DNA from: Thermoplasmata archaeon
GTDB lineage: Archaea > Thermoplasmatota > Thermoplasmata > Lutacidiplasmatales > UBA184
Length of the DNA: 39,469 bases
Direction: 5' to 3'
NCBI GenBank assembly: GCA_028864975.1
Contig: JAGWLG010000033.1
Coordinates: forward strand, 1 to 39,469
Shown one piece after another: positions 24,227 through 32,781 of this stretch; the stretch's first letter is position 1; every line of letters starts with the position of its first letter. The translations under genes and the position numbers were made by a program. Below the pieces are notes generated by a model, which was not told the origin of the DNA, searched no databases, and saw nothing but the letters and a program-made list of their open reading frames with translations.

Positions 24227-25318
24227 TCAACCCGCGAGAAGGTCGTCGGGGCTCTCCCGCCTTGGGATCTCGGCACGAGCCCCGAGGTAGAGCAGGACCC
24301 CGCCCAGAATGGCGAGTCCTCCTCCGATCAGGACATCCTGGACGCGAGCCAGAGCGAGCTGAGGGCTTCCGGGGTAGAGGATGTTCTGGACGACGAGCAG
24401 GTAGGGGGTGGAGAAGACCATCATGAGCGCCAGGTTCACGTACCGCAAGGCGAACAGGGCGGCGCAGAACACGAAGAGGAGGGGAAGCAGCTCTCCCGGG
24501 TCCCCGACGTTCGCGATGACCGCAAAGCCGATCACGGCGCCACCGATGGTGCCGACGACGCGCTCCAGCACGTCGGTCACCACCGAGACCCCCTTGTCGT
24601 TGAGCGCGGCGACCAGGGTGACCAGGACCCAGAACCCCCGCGTCAGGTCGAAGGAGAGGTCGATCGCGAGACCGACGGCCGCCATGATGGCGATGATCAG
24701 CGCCCGACGGACGACGTAGCCGTCCAGCGACCCTCCCGCGAGCAGGGGGACCTGCTGCGGCTCGGGAACTCCTCCGGAGAAACGGAAACCGCGTCCGGCC
24801 CGCTCGTTCCGGGCGACCCGTTGGGCGAAGAAGGCCACGACCGCCGCGAGGAGTCCCCCGGCGAGCATCAGCTCGCCCCGGAGAAAGGGAGCGGCCCACG
24901 AGACCGGCCCGAGCCCGACCCCCACGACGAAGGAGAACGAGCCGACGAAGCTCACGCGATAGAGCTCGGGGCAGGCGGAGATCAGGGTCAGGAGAAGGAT
25001 CCCCGCCGCGGTCAGTACGATGGAGAGGGCACGGAACGAGGCGGCGAACGAGCCGAACGTGTAGGCCCCGGCGTTGAGGAATGCGGCCAGGAAGAGCTTC
25101 ACCGAGGGGGTCTCCTCCGGCGCGGGGTTCTCGATGAGGGAGAGGAAGTACGCTCCGAGCGTCGCCACGGCTCCCAAGAGGAGATCATGGGCGAGCCACC
25201 CGATGACGAGGGGGGCGACCAGGACGGGCGCCACCCTCAACCCCGTGCGGGGGGCGAAGGCTTGGACCCTGAGACGGGAGAGGGTCTGGAGAGGTCCCGG
25301 GGGGATCGGTTCCTCCAC
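24227..25318 (-). CDS. FUSC-family membrane protein
   Basis: A 363-residue membrane protein with two blocks of transmembrane helices: residues about 25-165 and, after a hydrophilic linker of some 45 residues, about 205-350. The second block has ALIIAIMAAVGLAIDL, RGFWVLVTLVAALN and VLERVVGTIGGAVIGF, the FUSC signature (FWV/L in the helix, then RxxGTxxGAxxG). FUSC proteins are linked to aromatic acid or fusaric acid export, often without proven substrate. The GTG at 25318 follows its own TATA-like box, so it can be transcribed separately from the lipid operon that ends 85 bases upstream, though readthrough is possible. Confidence 0.85.
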   Translation of the reverse strand: MEEPIPPGPLQTLSRLRVQAFAPRTGLRVAPVLVAPLVIGWLAHDLLLGAVATLGAYFLSLIENPAPEETPSVKLFLAAFLNAGAYTFGSFAASFRALSIVLTAAGILLLTLISACPELYRVSFVGSFSFVVGVGLGPVSWAAPFLRGELMLAGGLLAAVVAFFAQRVARNERAGRGFRFSGGVPEPQQVPLLAGGSLDGYVVRRALIIAIMAAVGLAIDLSFDLTRGFWVLVTLVAALNDKGVSVVTDVLERVVGTIGGAVIGFAVIANVGDPGELLPLLFVFCAALFALRYVNLALMMVFSTPYLLVVQNILYPGSPQLALARVQDVLIGGGLAILGGVLLYLGARAEIPRRESPDDLLAG

Positions 25319-25340
25319 GCTCCGGGGATTCCTTCCGCGC

Positions 25341-25347
25341 TAAAACT
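25341..25347 (-). promoter_or_regulatory. TATA-like box of the FUSC gene
   Basis: On the minus strand AGTTTTAG lies 23-30 bases before the GTG at 25318, consistent with an independent leaderless promoter. Confidence 0.45.
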
Positions 25348-25403
25348 GCCGCGCGTCGGGCGGGGGTCGCCCAGCGACCTTCGAGCCGGTCCTGCCCGGC
25401 GCT

Positions 25404-26375
25404 TCAGCCCCAGAAGGTGAGCGCCCGTGGGAGGATCTCGTACCTCACGGGCAGTCGACCGACAATGTCGCCGTCGGCCTCGACCAGATGCTCCTCGGGT
25501 CGACCGTCCTTGGCCTCGACCTCGAGGGTGGTCCCCTTCCACACGATGACGTCCTTCAGGGTCAGATGCCGCCCGGTGCGGAACTTCGACAGGTTCGATA
25601 GGAGGCGCCCGCGTGAGGTCGGGCCCACGGCGATCATGTCGAAGATCCCGTCCGCGGGGTCAGAGTTGGGGGAGCTCAGCATCCCCCCGCCGGAATAGCG
25701 CCCGATCGCCACCACGAGGTTGGAGAGACCGAAGCTTCCCTGGGGCGCACCCACCCCCTTGAGCTCGATCAGCAGTGGACGGTGGTGAACGAGCTCGGGG
25801 AAGACGGCGCGGGTGTACGCCCCCTCGCTGCGGGCCCCCTTCTTCTCGTTCACGCGGCGCACGACCTTGGCGCCGAACCCCACGTAGGACTGGTTGACGA
25901 AGTGCCGCACCCTGGGAGGGGTCTCCCCTGGGAAGGTGAGGCGGCCGACGTCCAGGCGACGAGGCGGGCCGCTCGCGATGCGCGGGACCTCCTGCGCGGG
26001 GTCGCGCGGGAGCTCAAGTCCCCGGGCGAAGTCGCTACCGGTGCCGACGGGCAGGACCGCGACCGGAGGCGTGGAGCGGTTCGTCGGCGGAGGCTCGGAG
26101 AGGACCCCGTCCACGACCCCGGAGAGGGTACCGTCCCCTCCCGCGGCGATGATCAGGTCGGCGCCCTCCCGCACCGAGCGTCGGCCGAGCTCGGCCTCCT
26201 CCTGGGGACGCGTGGTCCGCAGCACCGTCAGGACCGGGAAGCGGGTCTTGAGCGGGAGCTCGAGCTCCTTCCACCTCTCCTCTCCCTTCCCTCCCCCGGC
26301 CCGGGGATTGAGGACCACGTAGACCCGCTGGGGGGGCGGAGGGGTCTCGGTGCCGGGGGTGCTGCTGCTGCTCAC
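25404..26375 (-). CDS. diacylglycerol/lipid kinase (DagK/YegS/LCB5 family)
   Basis: A 323-residue lipid kinase. N-terminal nucleotide-binding fold: VLNPRAGGGKG (21-31), the GGDGTL motif (79-84) that binds ATP phosphates, and PVGTGSDFARGL (109-120). The C-terminal beta-sandwich includes NQSYVGFGAKVVRRV and an ADGIFDMIAVG strand. It would phosphorylate a lipid alcohol such as a diradylglycerol. The GTG at 26375 overlaps the stop of the glycerol-3-phosphate dehydrogenase gene in a GTGA quartet, so translation is coupled. A longer frame to 26750 merely runs back through that gene. As third gene of an AGPS-like/GlpD-like operon, its substrate may be an ether or acyl glycerol made by the same pathway. 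Confidence 0.92.
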   Translation of the reverse strand: MSSSSTPGTETPPPPQRVYVVLNPRAGGGKGEERWKELELPLKTRFPVLTVLRTTRPQEEAELGRRSVREGADLIIAAGGDGTLSGVVDGVLSEPPPTNRSTPPVAVLPVGTGSDFARGLELPRDPAQEVPRIASGPPRRLDVGRLTFPGETPPRVRHFVNQSYVGFGAKVVRRVNEKKGARSEGAYTRAVFPELVHHRPLLIELKGVGAPQGSFGLSNLVVAIGRYSGGGMLSSPNSDPADGIFDMIAVGPTSRGRLLSNLSKFRTGRHLTLKDVIVWKGTTLEVEAKDGRPEEHLVEADGDIVGRLPVRYEILPRALTFWG

Positions 26376-27994
26376 GTCGAGGTCCTCGGGGTCCGGCGCA
26401 GGGCCAGGACCGCCTCGGTCTCGAAGTGGACCCGGGAGAGATAATCCTCTCGCTCGCGGACGCGCTGCTCGTCGGTCCACCCGAGGAGGGGTTGGGCGAG
26501 CCTCGCCACGTCCTCCACGAGCCTTTCGAACCCGGGGTCGAGCCGCTGAAGGGTGTGGAACCGTCGGTCGATGAGGTCGGAGAGGGTCGCCGCCCCCGCG
26601 ACCCGCACCGCGGCGTCGACCCAGGGGGTGAGCCGGGCCTCTGGGGAAGGCGAGGAGGGGTTGGTCGGGGTGGAAGTGGATCCCAGCGCCTCGGCAAAGG
26701 CGAGGGCCCCCGGACACGGGGTCCTCTCCCACCGCGGCGGATAGGACCAAGACGACCAGGAGCTTCCCCCCTTCGTTGGGGTACCGCCCTTCGGAATGCC
26801 AGGGGTCGGGAGCTTCGCGAGCTCCAGCGCCCGCTCGGCCATCGCTCGGTGGGTGGTCAGCTTCCCGCCGGCGACGGAGAGCAGCCCGCTCGCGTCCGTA
26901 TGGACCACGTCCTCTCGCGAGAGGTCCCCCGGGCGTTCCGCGCCTCCAGCGAGGAGCGGGCGCAGTCCCGCATAGACGTCCACCACGTCCTCAGCCGTGA
27001 GATGGAGCGTCGGGAAGTTCTTCTGGGCGACCTCGAGGAGGTACCCCACGTCGTCCGCTTCCGCTCTCACGCGGTCCGGGTCGCCGGGAAAGTCCGTGTC
27101 GGTCGTCCCGATGATCGCGAGATGGCCGTACGGTAGGGCGAAAACCCAGCGGCCCTCCGGGGCAGCGAGCACGACCGCGACGTCGAGCGGCAGGCGGTCC
27201 TTGCGAAAGACAAGGTGCACCCCCTTGGACGGACGAAGTCGCGGGGTCCTCTCGGTCCCTGCCCAGCGGGGGGACCAGACGCCCGTGGCGTTGATGACGC
27301 GCTTTGCCCGCACCTCTCCCGTCCTCCCGGAGAGGCGGTCCCGGACCTTGACGCCCGTGATCCGTCCCGCATCGAGGAGGGGGGCGAGGGCCTCGACGTG
27401 GTTCACCGCGACCGCACCTCGTCGGACGGCCTCCCCCACTCGGACCAGGGTGAGGAGGGTGTCGTCGACGACCCCCTCGAAGTAGAGGACCCCGCCGCGC
27501 ACCCCTTTGGTCTCGAGGAAAGGGACCCGCCCCCGCACCTGCTCCACCGATAGGAGGCGGCGCGGGCCGAGCGCGAGCGGGCCGCAGAGGCGCTGATAGA
27601 GCCATGTCCCGAACCGGAGGGAGAGCCGGTGGCCGAGGGTCCCATCGAGCGGGAGCAGGAAGGGGGTCACCTGGACCCGTTGCTCTCCCAGGGATCGGAC
27701 GAGGAGCCCGCGCTCGTGGAGCGCTTCCTTCACGAGGCCGATCTTCCCGTGCTGCAGGTAGCGCAGCCCCCCGTGCAGCATCTTCGAGGTGGCCCCGGAG
27801 GTGCCGCTCCCGAAGTCCTCTCGCTCGATGAGCGCAACTTCGGCCCCCCGCGCGGCGGCCTCGGAGGCGATCCCCGCGGCGGTGATCCCGCCACCGACGA
27901 CGAGCAGGTCGAACGACCGGCCGACGAGCTCCCGCCAGCAGGCCTCGCGTGCGTCGCGAGGCGCCTCCTCACTTGGAACGGGAGCTGGGGGCAT
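26372..27994 (-). CDS. glpD: FAD-dependent glycerol-3-phosphate dehydrogenase (GlpD/GlpA type)
   Basis: A 540-residue flavoprotein oxidising sn-glycerol 3-phosphate to DHAP and passing electrons to quinone. FAD motif LLVVGGGITAAGIA (30-43), the family signature SGTSGATSKMLHGGLRYLQ (63-81), the middle block INATGVWSPRWAG, and GLRPLLAGG plus SVAGGKLTTHRAMAE near the end of the catalytic domain, followed by a C-terminal cap. There is a low-complexity insert between them (about 420-455). The start ATG at 27994 has GGAGGTG upstream at good spacing and overlaps the end of the AGPS-like gene by 26 bases. The sn-3 stereochemistry is the bacterial one, unlike the archaeal G1P backbone, so here it may serve glycerol catabolism or supply DHAP to its operon neighbour. 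Confidence 0.94.
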   Translation of the reverse strand: MPPAPVPSEEAPRDAREACWRELVGRSFDLLVVGGGITAAGIASEAAARGAEVALIEREDFGSGTSGATSKMLHGGLRYLQHGKIGLVKEALHERGLLVRSLGEQRVQVTPFLLPLDGTLGHRLSLRFGTWLYQRLCGPLALGPRRLLSVEQVRGRVPFLETKGVRGGVLYFEGVVDDTLLTLVRVGEAVRRGAVAVNHVEALAPLLDAGRITGVKVRDRLSGRTGEVRAKRVINATGVWSPRWAGTERTPRLRPSKGVHLVFRKDRLPLDVAVVLAAPEGRWVFALPYGHLAIIGTTDTDFPGDPDRVRAEADDVGYLLEVAQKNFPTLHLTAEDVVDVYAGLRPLLAGGAERPGDLSREDVVHTDASGLLSVAGGKLTTHRAMAERALELAKLPTPGIPKGGTPTKGGSSWSSWSYPPRWERTPCPGALAFAEALGSTSTPTNPSSPSPEARLTPWVDAAVRVAGAATLSDLIDRRFHTLQRLDPGFERLVEDVARLAQPLLGWTDEQRVREREDYLSRVHFETEAVLALRRTPRTST

Positions 27995-29837
27995 CCGACG
28001 GGGCACCTCCGGAGGGTCCCGGGGTCTTCGCACGGGCGGAAGAACGTTCCGCCGACGCGGCCCCCGCCGGAGGGCGCGGCTCGGGGAGCGTCTTCCCGGG
28101 GTTCAGGATGCCTTTCGGGTCGAAGGTGCTCTTCGCCGCCTGGAGGGAGAGGCCCCCTAGGTTCTTCCGGTAGCTCGCGACCCAGGGGCGGTGCATCCGC
28201 CCCACGCCGTGGTGGTGGCTCAGGACGCCACCGGCCCGCAGCAGGGCTTCGGTGGCCGCCTCCTTGAGCGAGAGCCACTGCCCGACGGGGTCCTGCGGCG
28301 ACTGGGGAGCGATGATGGTGAAGTAGACGCCAGAGCCCGTGGGCGAGGTGTGGGAGAGGTGCGCCCCGACCCAGACGGCGAACTTGCTCCGCCGGGCGGC
28401 CGCATGCAGCGCCTCGCGGACCTGGCTCTCGAGCCCCTTCACGTCGCTCCAGGCCGCCCCGGTCTCGAGCGTCTCGATGAGCCATCCGTCCTCGATGAGG
28501 TCGTCGCGCAGGTAGGGAAGGAGGAAGCGCTCCTTCTGCCAGGACTCGCCTCCGTGGGAACCGACGTCCGTTCCGCCGTGCGCCTTCAAGGTCTCCTTCC
28601 GCCGCTCCTCCCCGTGACGGACCTCGCGGTCGCTTCCTTCGTATCCGATGATGGCGAGGCACATCGACCCTTCCTCGAGCTTCTTGAGCCCAAGGTAGCG
28701 GCTCTCCAAGGAGGCACGGACCTTCTCTCCCGCGGTCTCCGCGGGGGCGCGCCCCTCCAGGGTCAGGATGGTCTCCTGAGGACCTGAGAGACGGAGGACC
28801 GCGGGAGATGGAGGGGATTGGGAGAGCTCCCGCATGGCGTCGACCCCGCTCTCCCAGTCCGGGAAGAGGGCGACGCGGTAGGAGCGATGGGCGGGGAGGG
28901 GGTCCACGGCCAGCGTGGCCTCGACGAAGATGCCGAGCGTGCCTTCGGAACCGGGGAAGATCGAGGAAGGGTCGGGCCCGGAGGACTCGGTCACCCCGCG
29001 TTCCCATCGGTAGGTCCCGACCGGGGTGACGATCGTGGCGCCGCGCAGCCGCTCGGTGATCTCCCCGTACCGGGAGGAGGCCTGGCCGCTCGAGCGGGTC
29101 GCGAGCCACCCACCGAGCGTGGAGAACTCGAAGGACTGGGGGAAGTGGCCCAGGGTCATCCCGTGGACATTGAGATGCTTCTCCAGGTCGGGGCCGTGGA
29201 TCCCGCACTGGAAACGCGCGAGGTGGCTCGTCTCGTCGACCCCTAAGGGGTCCATCAAGCGTTGGAGGGAGAGCGTGATGACCCCGCGGTGGCTCCCCGC
29301 CTCGGGGTCCACGCCCCCGACGACCGAGGTCCCCCCTCCCCAAGGGACCACGGCGAGGTCATGCTCCTGCGCGTAGCGGAGGATGAGCTCGACCTCGTCC
29401 ACGCTCGCCGGATGGACGACGAGGTCCGTGAGCGCTCGGAGGTGCCCGCGCCGGGCCGTCGTTACGTCGACGTACGAGCGGCCGAAGGAGTGGAGGAGTC
29501 GCTCCTCACGCTCGTCGCTCGCGGCGCCCGCCGTTAGGAGGGCGCGGACCGCCTGGACCTCGGAGGTCGGGAGGCGGCCCGGGGGGATTCTCAGGGTCTC
29601 GAGGTCCAGGGCCGGCCCTCCCGCGCCCATCGGGGGGACCCCCAGCTCGTGTCGGAGGAATTCTTTCACGCGTTGCGCTCTCGCGGGGGGGAAACGGGTG
29701 TGGATGTTCCCCCAGGCCCACCAGCGGGCGCCGGAGAAGTGGGCGGCGGGCGCGGGCTTCGAGGAGGAGGGAGGGCCGGAGCGAGGCCGGGCGGACGGCG
29801 CGGGTGAGGCCGCGGGGTGCGCCTCCGGGGCGGTCAC
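27969..29837 (-). CDS. alkyldihydroxyacetonephosphate-synthase-like FAD enzyme
   Basis: A 622-residue VAO/PCMH flavoprotein closest in pattern to AGPS, the enzyme that swaps the acyl chain of acyl-DHAP for a fatty alcohol to make an ether bond. FAD domain: VVPWGGGTSVVGG (163-175), TLGGWLATRSSGQASSRYGEI (240-260), FPGSEGTLGIF (294-304). AGPS-like elements: IETLETGAAW (454-463), corresponding to the ETFETSxPW region, and LSHHHGVGR (539-547), the histidine run characteristic of AGPS. It ends KSTFDPKGILNPGK, then a disordered tail. GTG start at 29837, about 30 bases after a TATA-like TTAAG. First gene of an operon with glpD and a lipid kinase. It could instead be a D-lactate or glycolate oxidase-type relative, but the HHH motif argues for AGPS. 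Confidence 0.9.
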   Translation of the reverse strand: MTAPEAHPAASPAPSARPRSGPPSSSKPAPAAHFSGARWWAWGNIHTRFPPARAQRVKEFLRHELGVPPMGAGGPALDLETLRIPPGRLPTSEVQAVRALLTAGAASDEREERLLHSFGRSYVDVTTARRGHLRALTDLVVHPASVDEVELILRYAQEHDLAVVPWGGGTSVVGGVDPEAGSHRGVITLSLQRLMDPLGVDETSHLARFQCGIHGPDLEKHLNVHGMTLGHFPQSFEFSTLGGWLATRSSGQASSRYGEITERLRGATIVTPVGTYRWERGVTESSGPDPSSIFPGSEGTLGIFVEATLAVDPLPAHRSYRVALFPDWESGVDAMRELSQSPPSPAVLRLSGPQETILTLEGRAPAETAGEKVRASLESRYLGLKKLEEGSMCLAIIGYEGSDREVRHGEERRKETLKAHGGTDVGSHGGESWQKERFLLPYLRDDLIEDGWLIETLETGAAWSDVKGLESQVREALHAAARRSKFAVWVGAHLSHTSPTGSGVYFTIIAPQSPQDPVGQWLSLKEAATEALLRAGGVLSHHHGVGRMHRPWVASYRKNLGGLSLQAAKSTFDPKGILNPGKTLPEPRPPAGAASAERSSARAKTPGPSGGAPSDAPSSRSK

Positions 29838-29863
29838 GGTAAGAGGTCCGTAGCCAACGCATG

Positions 29864-29870
29864 GTTAAGG
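29864..29870 (-). promoter_or_regulatory. TATA-like box of the AGPS-like operon
   Basis: The minus-strand sequence CCTTAAC lies about 27-33 bases before the GTG at 29837, giving the whole three-gene operon an archaeal-type promoter. Confidence 0.45.
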
Positions 29871-30000
29871 GCTGCGTATCGACCTCGCCCAGCCTCTCGA
29901 GGCACGGGAGGGTGGGGGCCCAGGGCCGCGGTCCATCGCTCGACCGGCCCCCCTGCGCGGCAACCGGCCGCGTGCGACTGGGGGGCCCCGGAAAGAGTCG

Positions 30001-30006
30001 TTATAC
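30001..30006 (+). promoter_or_regulatory. TATA box of the ABC exporter operon
   Basis: TTATAC lies 25-30 bases before the ATG at 30031, typical for a leaderless archaeal gene. Confidence 0.5.
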
Positions 30007-30030
30007 GCGTCAGCCCGTCGGACCCTTCCG

Positions 30031-30963
30031 ATGAGCGCCGACGCCGTCATCACCGTGGAAGGGCTGGCCAAGGACTACGGCCACCTTCGGGCCGTGGACG
30101 GCATCGACTTCCGGGTCCTCCGGGGGAAGGTCTTCTCCTTCCTGGGGCCGAACGGGGCCGGGAAGACGACGACCGTCGAGATCCTCGAGGGTCTTCGCCG
30201 GGCCACCTCGGGGCATCTGTCGGTGCTGGGCCTCGACCCCTGGAAGCATGCGTCCGAGCTCCACCGCAAGGTTGGGGTGATGCCCCAAGGGTTCCGGTTC
30301 TTCGACAAGGTCACGCCCCGCGAGGCGGTGCGCTACTACGCGCGGCTCTTCGGGGTCCGGACCGACCCCGACGCACTCCTTCGCCGCGTGCTCCTCTCCG
30401 ACAAGGCGGACGACACCTACGACAAGCTCTCCGGGGGGCAGAAGCAGAAGCTGGGCGTGGCGTTGGCGATGGTCAACGACCCGGAGCTCCTCTTCCTGGA
30501 CGAGCCTACGACGGGGCTCGACCCCCAGGCACGGCGGGCGGTCTGGGAGCTCCTGCGAGAGCTCAAGAACGAGGGACGGACGATCTTCCTCACCACCCAC
30601 TACCTGGAGGAGGCCGAGCAGCTCGCGGACTGGGTCGCGATCCTGAACCACGGTCGGATCGTCACTGAAGGCACTCCGACGGAGCTCATCGAGAAGCATG
30701 GCGAGGGCCCCCGGCTCGTATTGCAGGCCTCCCCCGAGCTCGTCTCCCTCCTCTCCCAGCAGGCGCGCCTCGGGCTCACGATCAGGGATGGGACCATCCA
30801 GATCCCGATCCACCAGAAGGCGGTGCTCCTGGACGCCCTCAACACCGTGGCCCGCTCGGGGCTTCCCTGGCCGGAGATCAACACCGAACGCGACACCCTG
30901 GAGAACGTCTTCATCTCCATGGTCGGGGAGATCGATGAGAGCGGGGAGGTCCGTGGCGCATGA
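30031..30963 (+). CDS. ABC exporter ATP-binding subunit (ABC-2 type)
   Basis: A 310-residue ATPase of the DrrA/CcmA-like exporter group. Walker A GPNGAGKTT (43-51), Q-loop VGVMPQGF, signature LSGGQKQKLGVALAM, Walker B LLFLDEPTTGLDP, and the switch histidine in FLTTHYLEEAEQLAD. The C-terminal 80 residues (after GTPTELIEKHGEG) are the regulatory extension typical of ABC-2 exporters. It would power the permease encoded by the next gene, with which it overlaps by four bases (ATGA). The transported substrate, perhaps a drug, lipid or polysaccharide, cannot be inferred. Confidence 0.95.
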   Translation: MSADAVITVEGLAKDYGHLRAVDGIDFRVLRGKVFSFLGPNGAGKTTTVEILEGLRRATSGHLSVLGLDPWKHASELHRKVGVMPQGFRFFDKVTPREAVRYYARLFGVRTDPDALLRRVLLSDKADDTYDKLSGGQKQKLGVALAMVNDPELLFLDEPTTGLDPQARRAVWELLRELKNEGRTIFLTTHYLEEAEQLADWVAILNHGRIVTEGTPTELIEKHGEGPRLVLQASPELVSLLSQQARLGLTIRDGTIQIPIHQKAVLLDALNTVARSGLPWPEINTERDTLENVFISMVGEIDESGEVRGA

Positions 30964-32153
30964 CCCTCCCTTCGTCCTCCACCTCCGCCCCTTCGACCCC
31001 ACGACCCCCCGCGCGCTCCGGGGGCCCGCTCAACCCGGGGCGGGTGTGGGCCGACTTCGTCGTCTACGCCCGCTCCTACATGCGAAGTCCAGAGGCGGTC
31101 TTCTTCACGCTCCTCTTCCCGTTCATCTTGGTCCTGATGTTCGGGGCCATCTTCTCCGGCTCCACCGCTCCCTCTTCGGTCCCGCTCTACGTCCAGAACC
31201 AGGACAGCACCAACGCCACCACGCTGGCCTTCTACCACGCTCTCTCCGAGACCGGCCTCGTGACCCTCCACAACGTCTCCGCGAGCGTTGGGAACATGAG
31301 CCTCTACATGTCCCAGCACTCGTACTCGAACGGACTGGTGATCCCTCCAGGGTTCGGGGAAGAGGTCTGGAACCTGACCAAGGGCCATCAGTCGGGGGCT
31401 CCGGTCCCGGTTCGGATCTACATCAATCCGTTCGATCAGACCTCCGCGGGCATCGTGGAGCAGGCCGTGCAGCTCGCGTTGACCCACTTCAACCAACAGG
31501 GCCCCCCCGTCGCCTACGCCCTGCCTCCTAGCGCCGTGAGCTCTCAGAGCTTCCAGCCGAAGACCATCGACTACGAGGTGCCGGGGCTGATCGGGTTCGC
31601 GATCCTGATGAACCCGATGTTCGCCATGGTGAACGTCACGGCCGAGTACAAGAAAGAGAAGCTGTTCAAGGCCCTCTCGTTGACGCCGCTCACCAAAGGG
31701 GAGTGGCTGCTCTCGAAGATCCTGTGGAACTGGGCCATGACCTTCCTCTCGGCGGCGATCCTCTTCGCGACCGGGGTGGCGGTCTACGGAGCCCACGTCA
31801 TCGTCGGGCCCCTCATCCTTCCCTTCCTGATCCTGGGACCGCTCTTCTTCGCTTCGCTAGGCATGCTCATCGGGACGCTCTCGAAGAAGGCCGAGACCGC
31901 GGGGATCATCGGGAACTTGTTCGCCTTCCCGATGATGTTCCTCTCGGGGGCCTTCATCCCGGTCTCGGTGATGCCCGGGTGGCTCCAGCCCTACGCCCGG
32001 GTCTGGCCGCTGTACTATGTCATCGACGGGATCCAGGCGGTGAGCGTCTTCTCGAACACGGCCCAGGCCCTTTTCGACCTTGCCTTGATCACGATCATGG
32101 CCGCGTTGAGCTTCGTCGCGGCCGTGCTGCTCTTCCGCTGGCGGGAGGAGTGA
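30960..32153 (+). CDS. ABC-2 type exporter permease
   Basis: A 397-residue permease of the YhgE/DrrB/NatB-like ABC-2 fold. After a disordered 25-residue start, TM1 is AVFFTLLFPFILVLMFGAIF. A large extracytoplasmic domain of about 160 residues follows (VPLYVQNQDSTNATTLAFY onward), then five C-terminal helices including VPGLIGFAILMNPMFAMV and the conserved LFAFPMMFLSGAFIPVSVMPGWLQ stretch typical of the family's last re-entrant part. Translationally coupled to the ATPase gene by an ATGA overlap. It forms the membrane pore of the exporter as a dimer. Confidence 0.93.
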   Translation: MTLPSSSTSAPSTPRPPARSGGPLNPGRVWADFVVYARSYMRSPEAVFFTLLFPFILVLMFGAIFSGSTAPSSVPLYVQNQDSTNATTLAFYHALSETGLVTLHNVSASVGNMSLYMSQHSYSNGLVIPPGFGEEVWNLTKGHQSGAPVPVRIYINPFDQTSAGIVEQAVQLALTHFNQQGPPVAYALPPSAVSSQSFQPKTIDYEVPGLIGFAILMNPMFAMVNVTAEYKKEKLFKALSLTPLTKGEWLLSKILWNWAMTFLSAAILFATGVAVYGAHVIVGPLILPFLILGPLFFASLGMLIGTLSKKAETAGIIGNLFAFPMMFLSGAFIPVSVMPGWLQPYARVWPLYYVIDGIQAVSVFSNTAQALFDLALITIMAALSFVAAVLLFRWREE

Positions 32154-32244
32154 GAGGATCTCCGCTCGGAGCGGCCCGAACCGCTCGGCGCCGAAGGGCG
32201 CCCCTGCGATCTCGCACATCGACCCCGACGCGTTCCGCGGCCTC

Positions 32245-32781
32245 ATGGGACGCTTCGCGACAGGGGTGACCGTGGTGACCGCCCACCACCGCGGGGTCGA
32301 TGCGGGGATGACCGTCAACGCGTTCGTCTCGGTGACCCTGGAGCCCCCAACGGTCCTGATCTGTCTCAACCGTCGGGCCGACACCACCCCCGTGGTCGAA
32401 GCCTCCGGGAAGTTCGCCATCACGATCCTCTCGGCCCGCGAGCGACATCTGTCCGAGCTCTTCGCCTCCCGGGCGCCTTCGCACGAGAAGTTCCAGGGCG
32501 TCCCGTTGCACCGAGGGACGCTGGGTCCTCCCCTCCTGGACGGGGGCCTGGGAAGCCTCGAATGCGAGGTCGTCCATCGTGTCGAGCACGGCTCGCACGT
32601 CCTGTTCTTCGGTCAGGTCGTGGCGCTGGAGACGGGGGGAGAGGAGCTTCCGCTCGTCTTCTGGAAGAGCGAGTACGCGAGGCCTTCGCAGGGGGGCCTC
32701 CTCGTTATGTGTCCTTCACGGAATCTGTCTCTATCCTCCAAAGGGTCCAAAGCGACCCCCAAGGAGAGGAAGGAGAGATGA
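32245..32781 (+). CDS. flavin reductase-like FMN-binding protein
   Basis: A 178-residue protein of the HpaC/DIM6-NTAB flavin reductase family, which binds FMN and passes electrons from NAD(P)H to free flavin or a partner. Motifs: MGRFATGVTVVTAHH at the start, GMTVNAFVSVTLEPPTVLICLN (FMN site), GKFAITILSARERHLSELFA, and HVLFFGQVVALE. The conserved family pattern begins about 6 residues before the ATG (IDPDAFRGL), but no ATG, GTG or TTG is in frame there, so either the start is at 32245 or an unusual codon is used. The last 25 residues are Ser/Lys-rich. The stop overlaps the thioredoxin reductase start (ATGA), linking the two. Confidence 0.85.
   Translation: MGRFATGVTVVTAHHRGVDAGMTVNAFVSVTLEPPTVLICLNRRADTTPVVEASGKFAITILSARERHLSELFASRAPSHEKFQGVPLHRGTLGPPLLDGGLGSLECEVVHRVEHGSHVLFFGQVVALETGGEELPLVFWKSEYARPSQGGLLVMCPSRNLSLSSKGSKATPKERKER

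Noticed and set aside
24212..25420. A 402-codon plus-strand open frame
   Set aside because: Antisense to the FUSC gene; highly charged Glu/Asp/Arg/Gly composition, no motif, and the opposite strand encodes clear membrane helices.
27730..29343. A 537-codon minus-strand open frame inside the AGPS-like gene
   Set aside because: Out of frame with the AGPS-like protein, which has all family motifs; composition typical of a GC-rich shadow.
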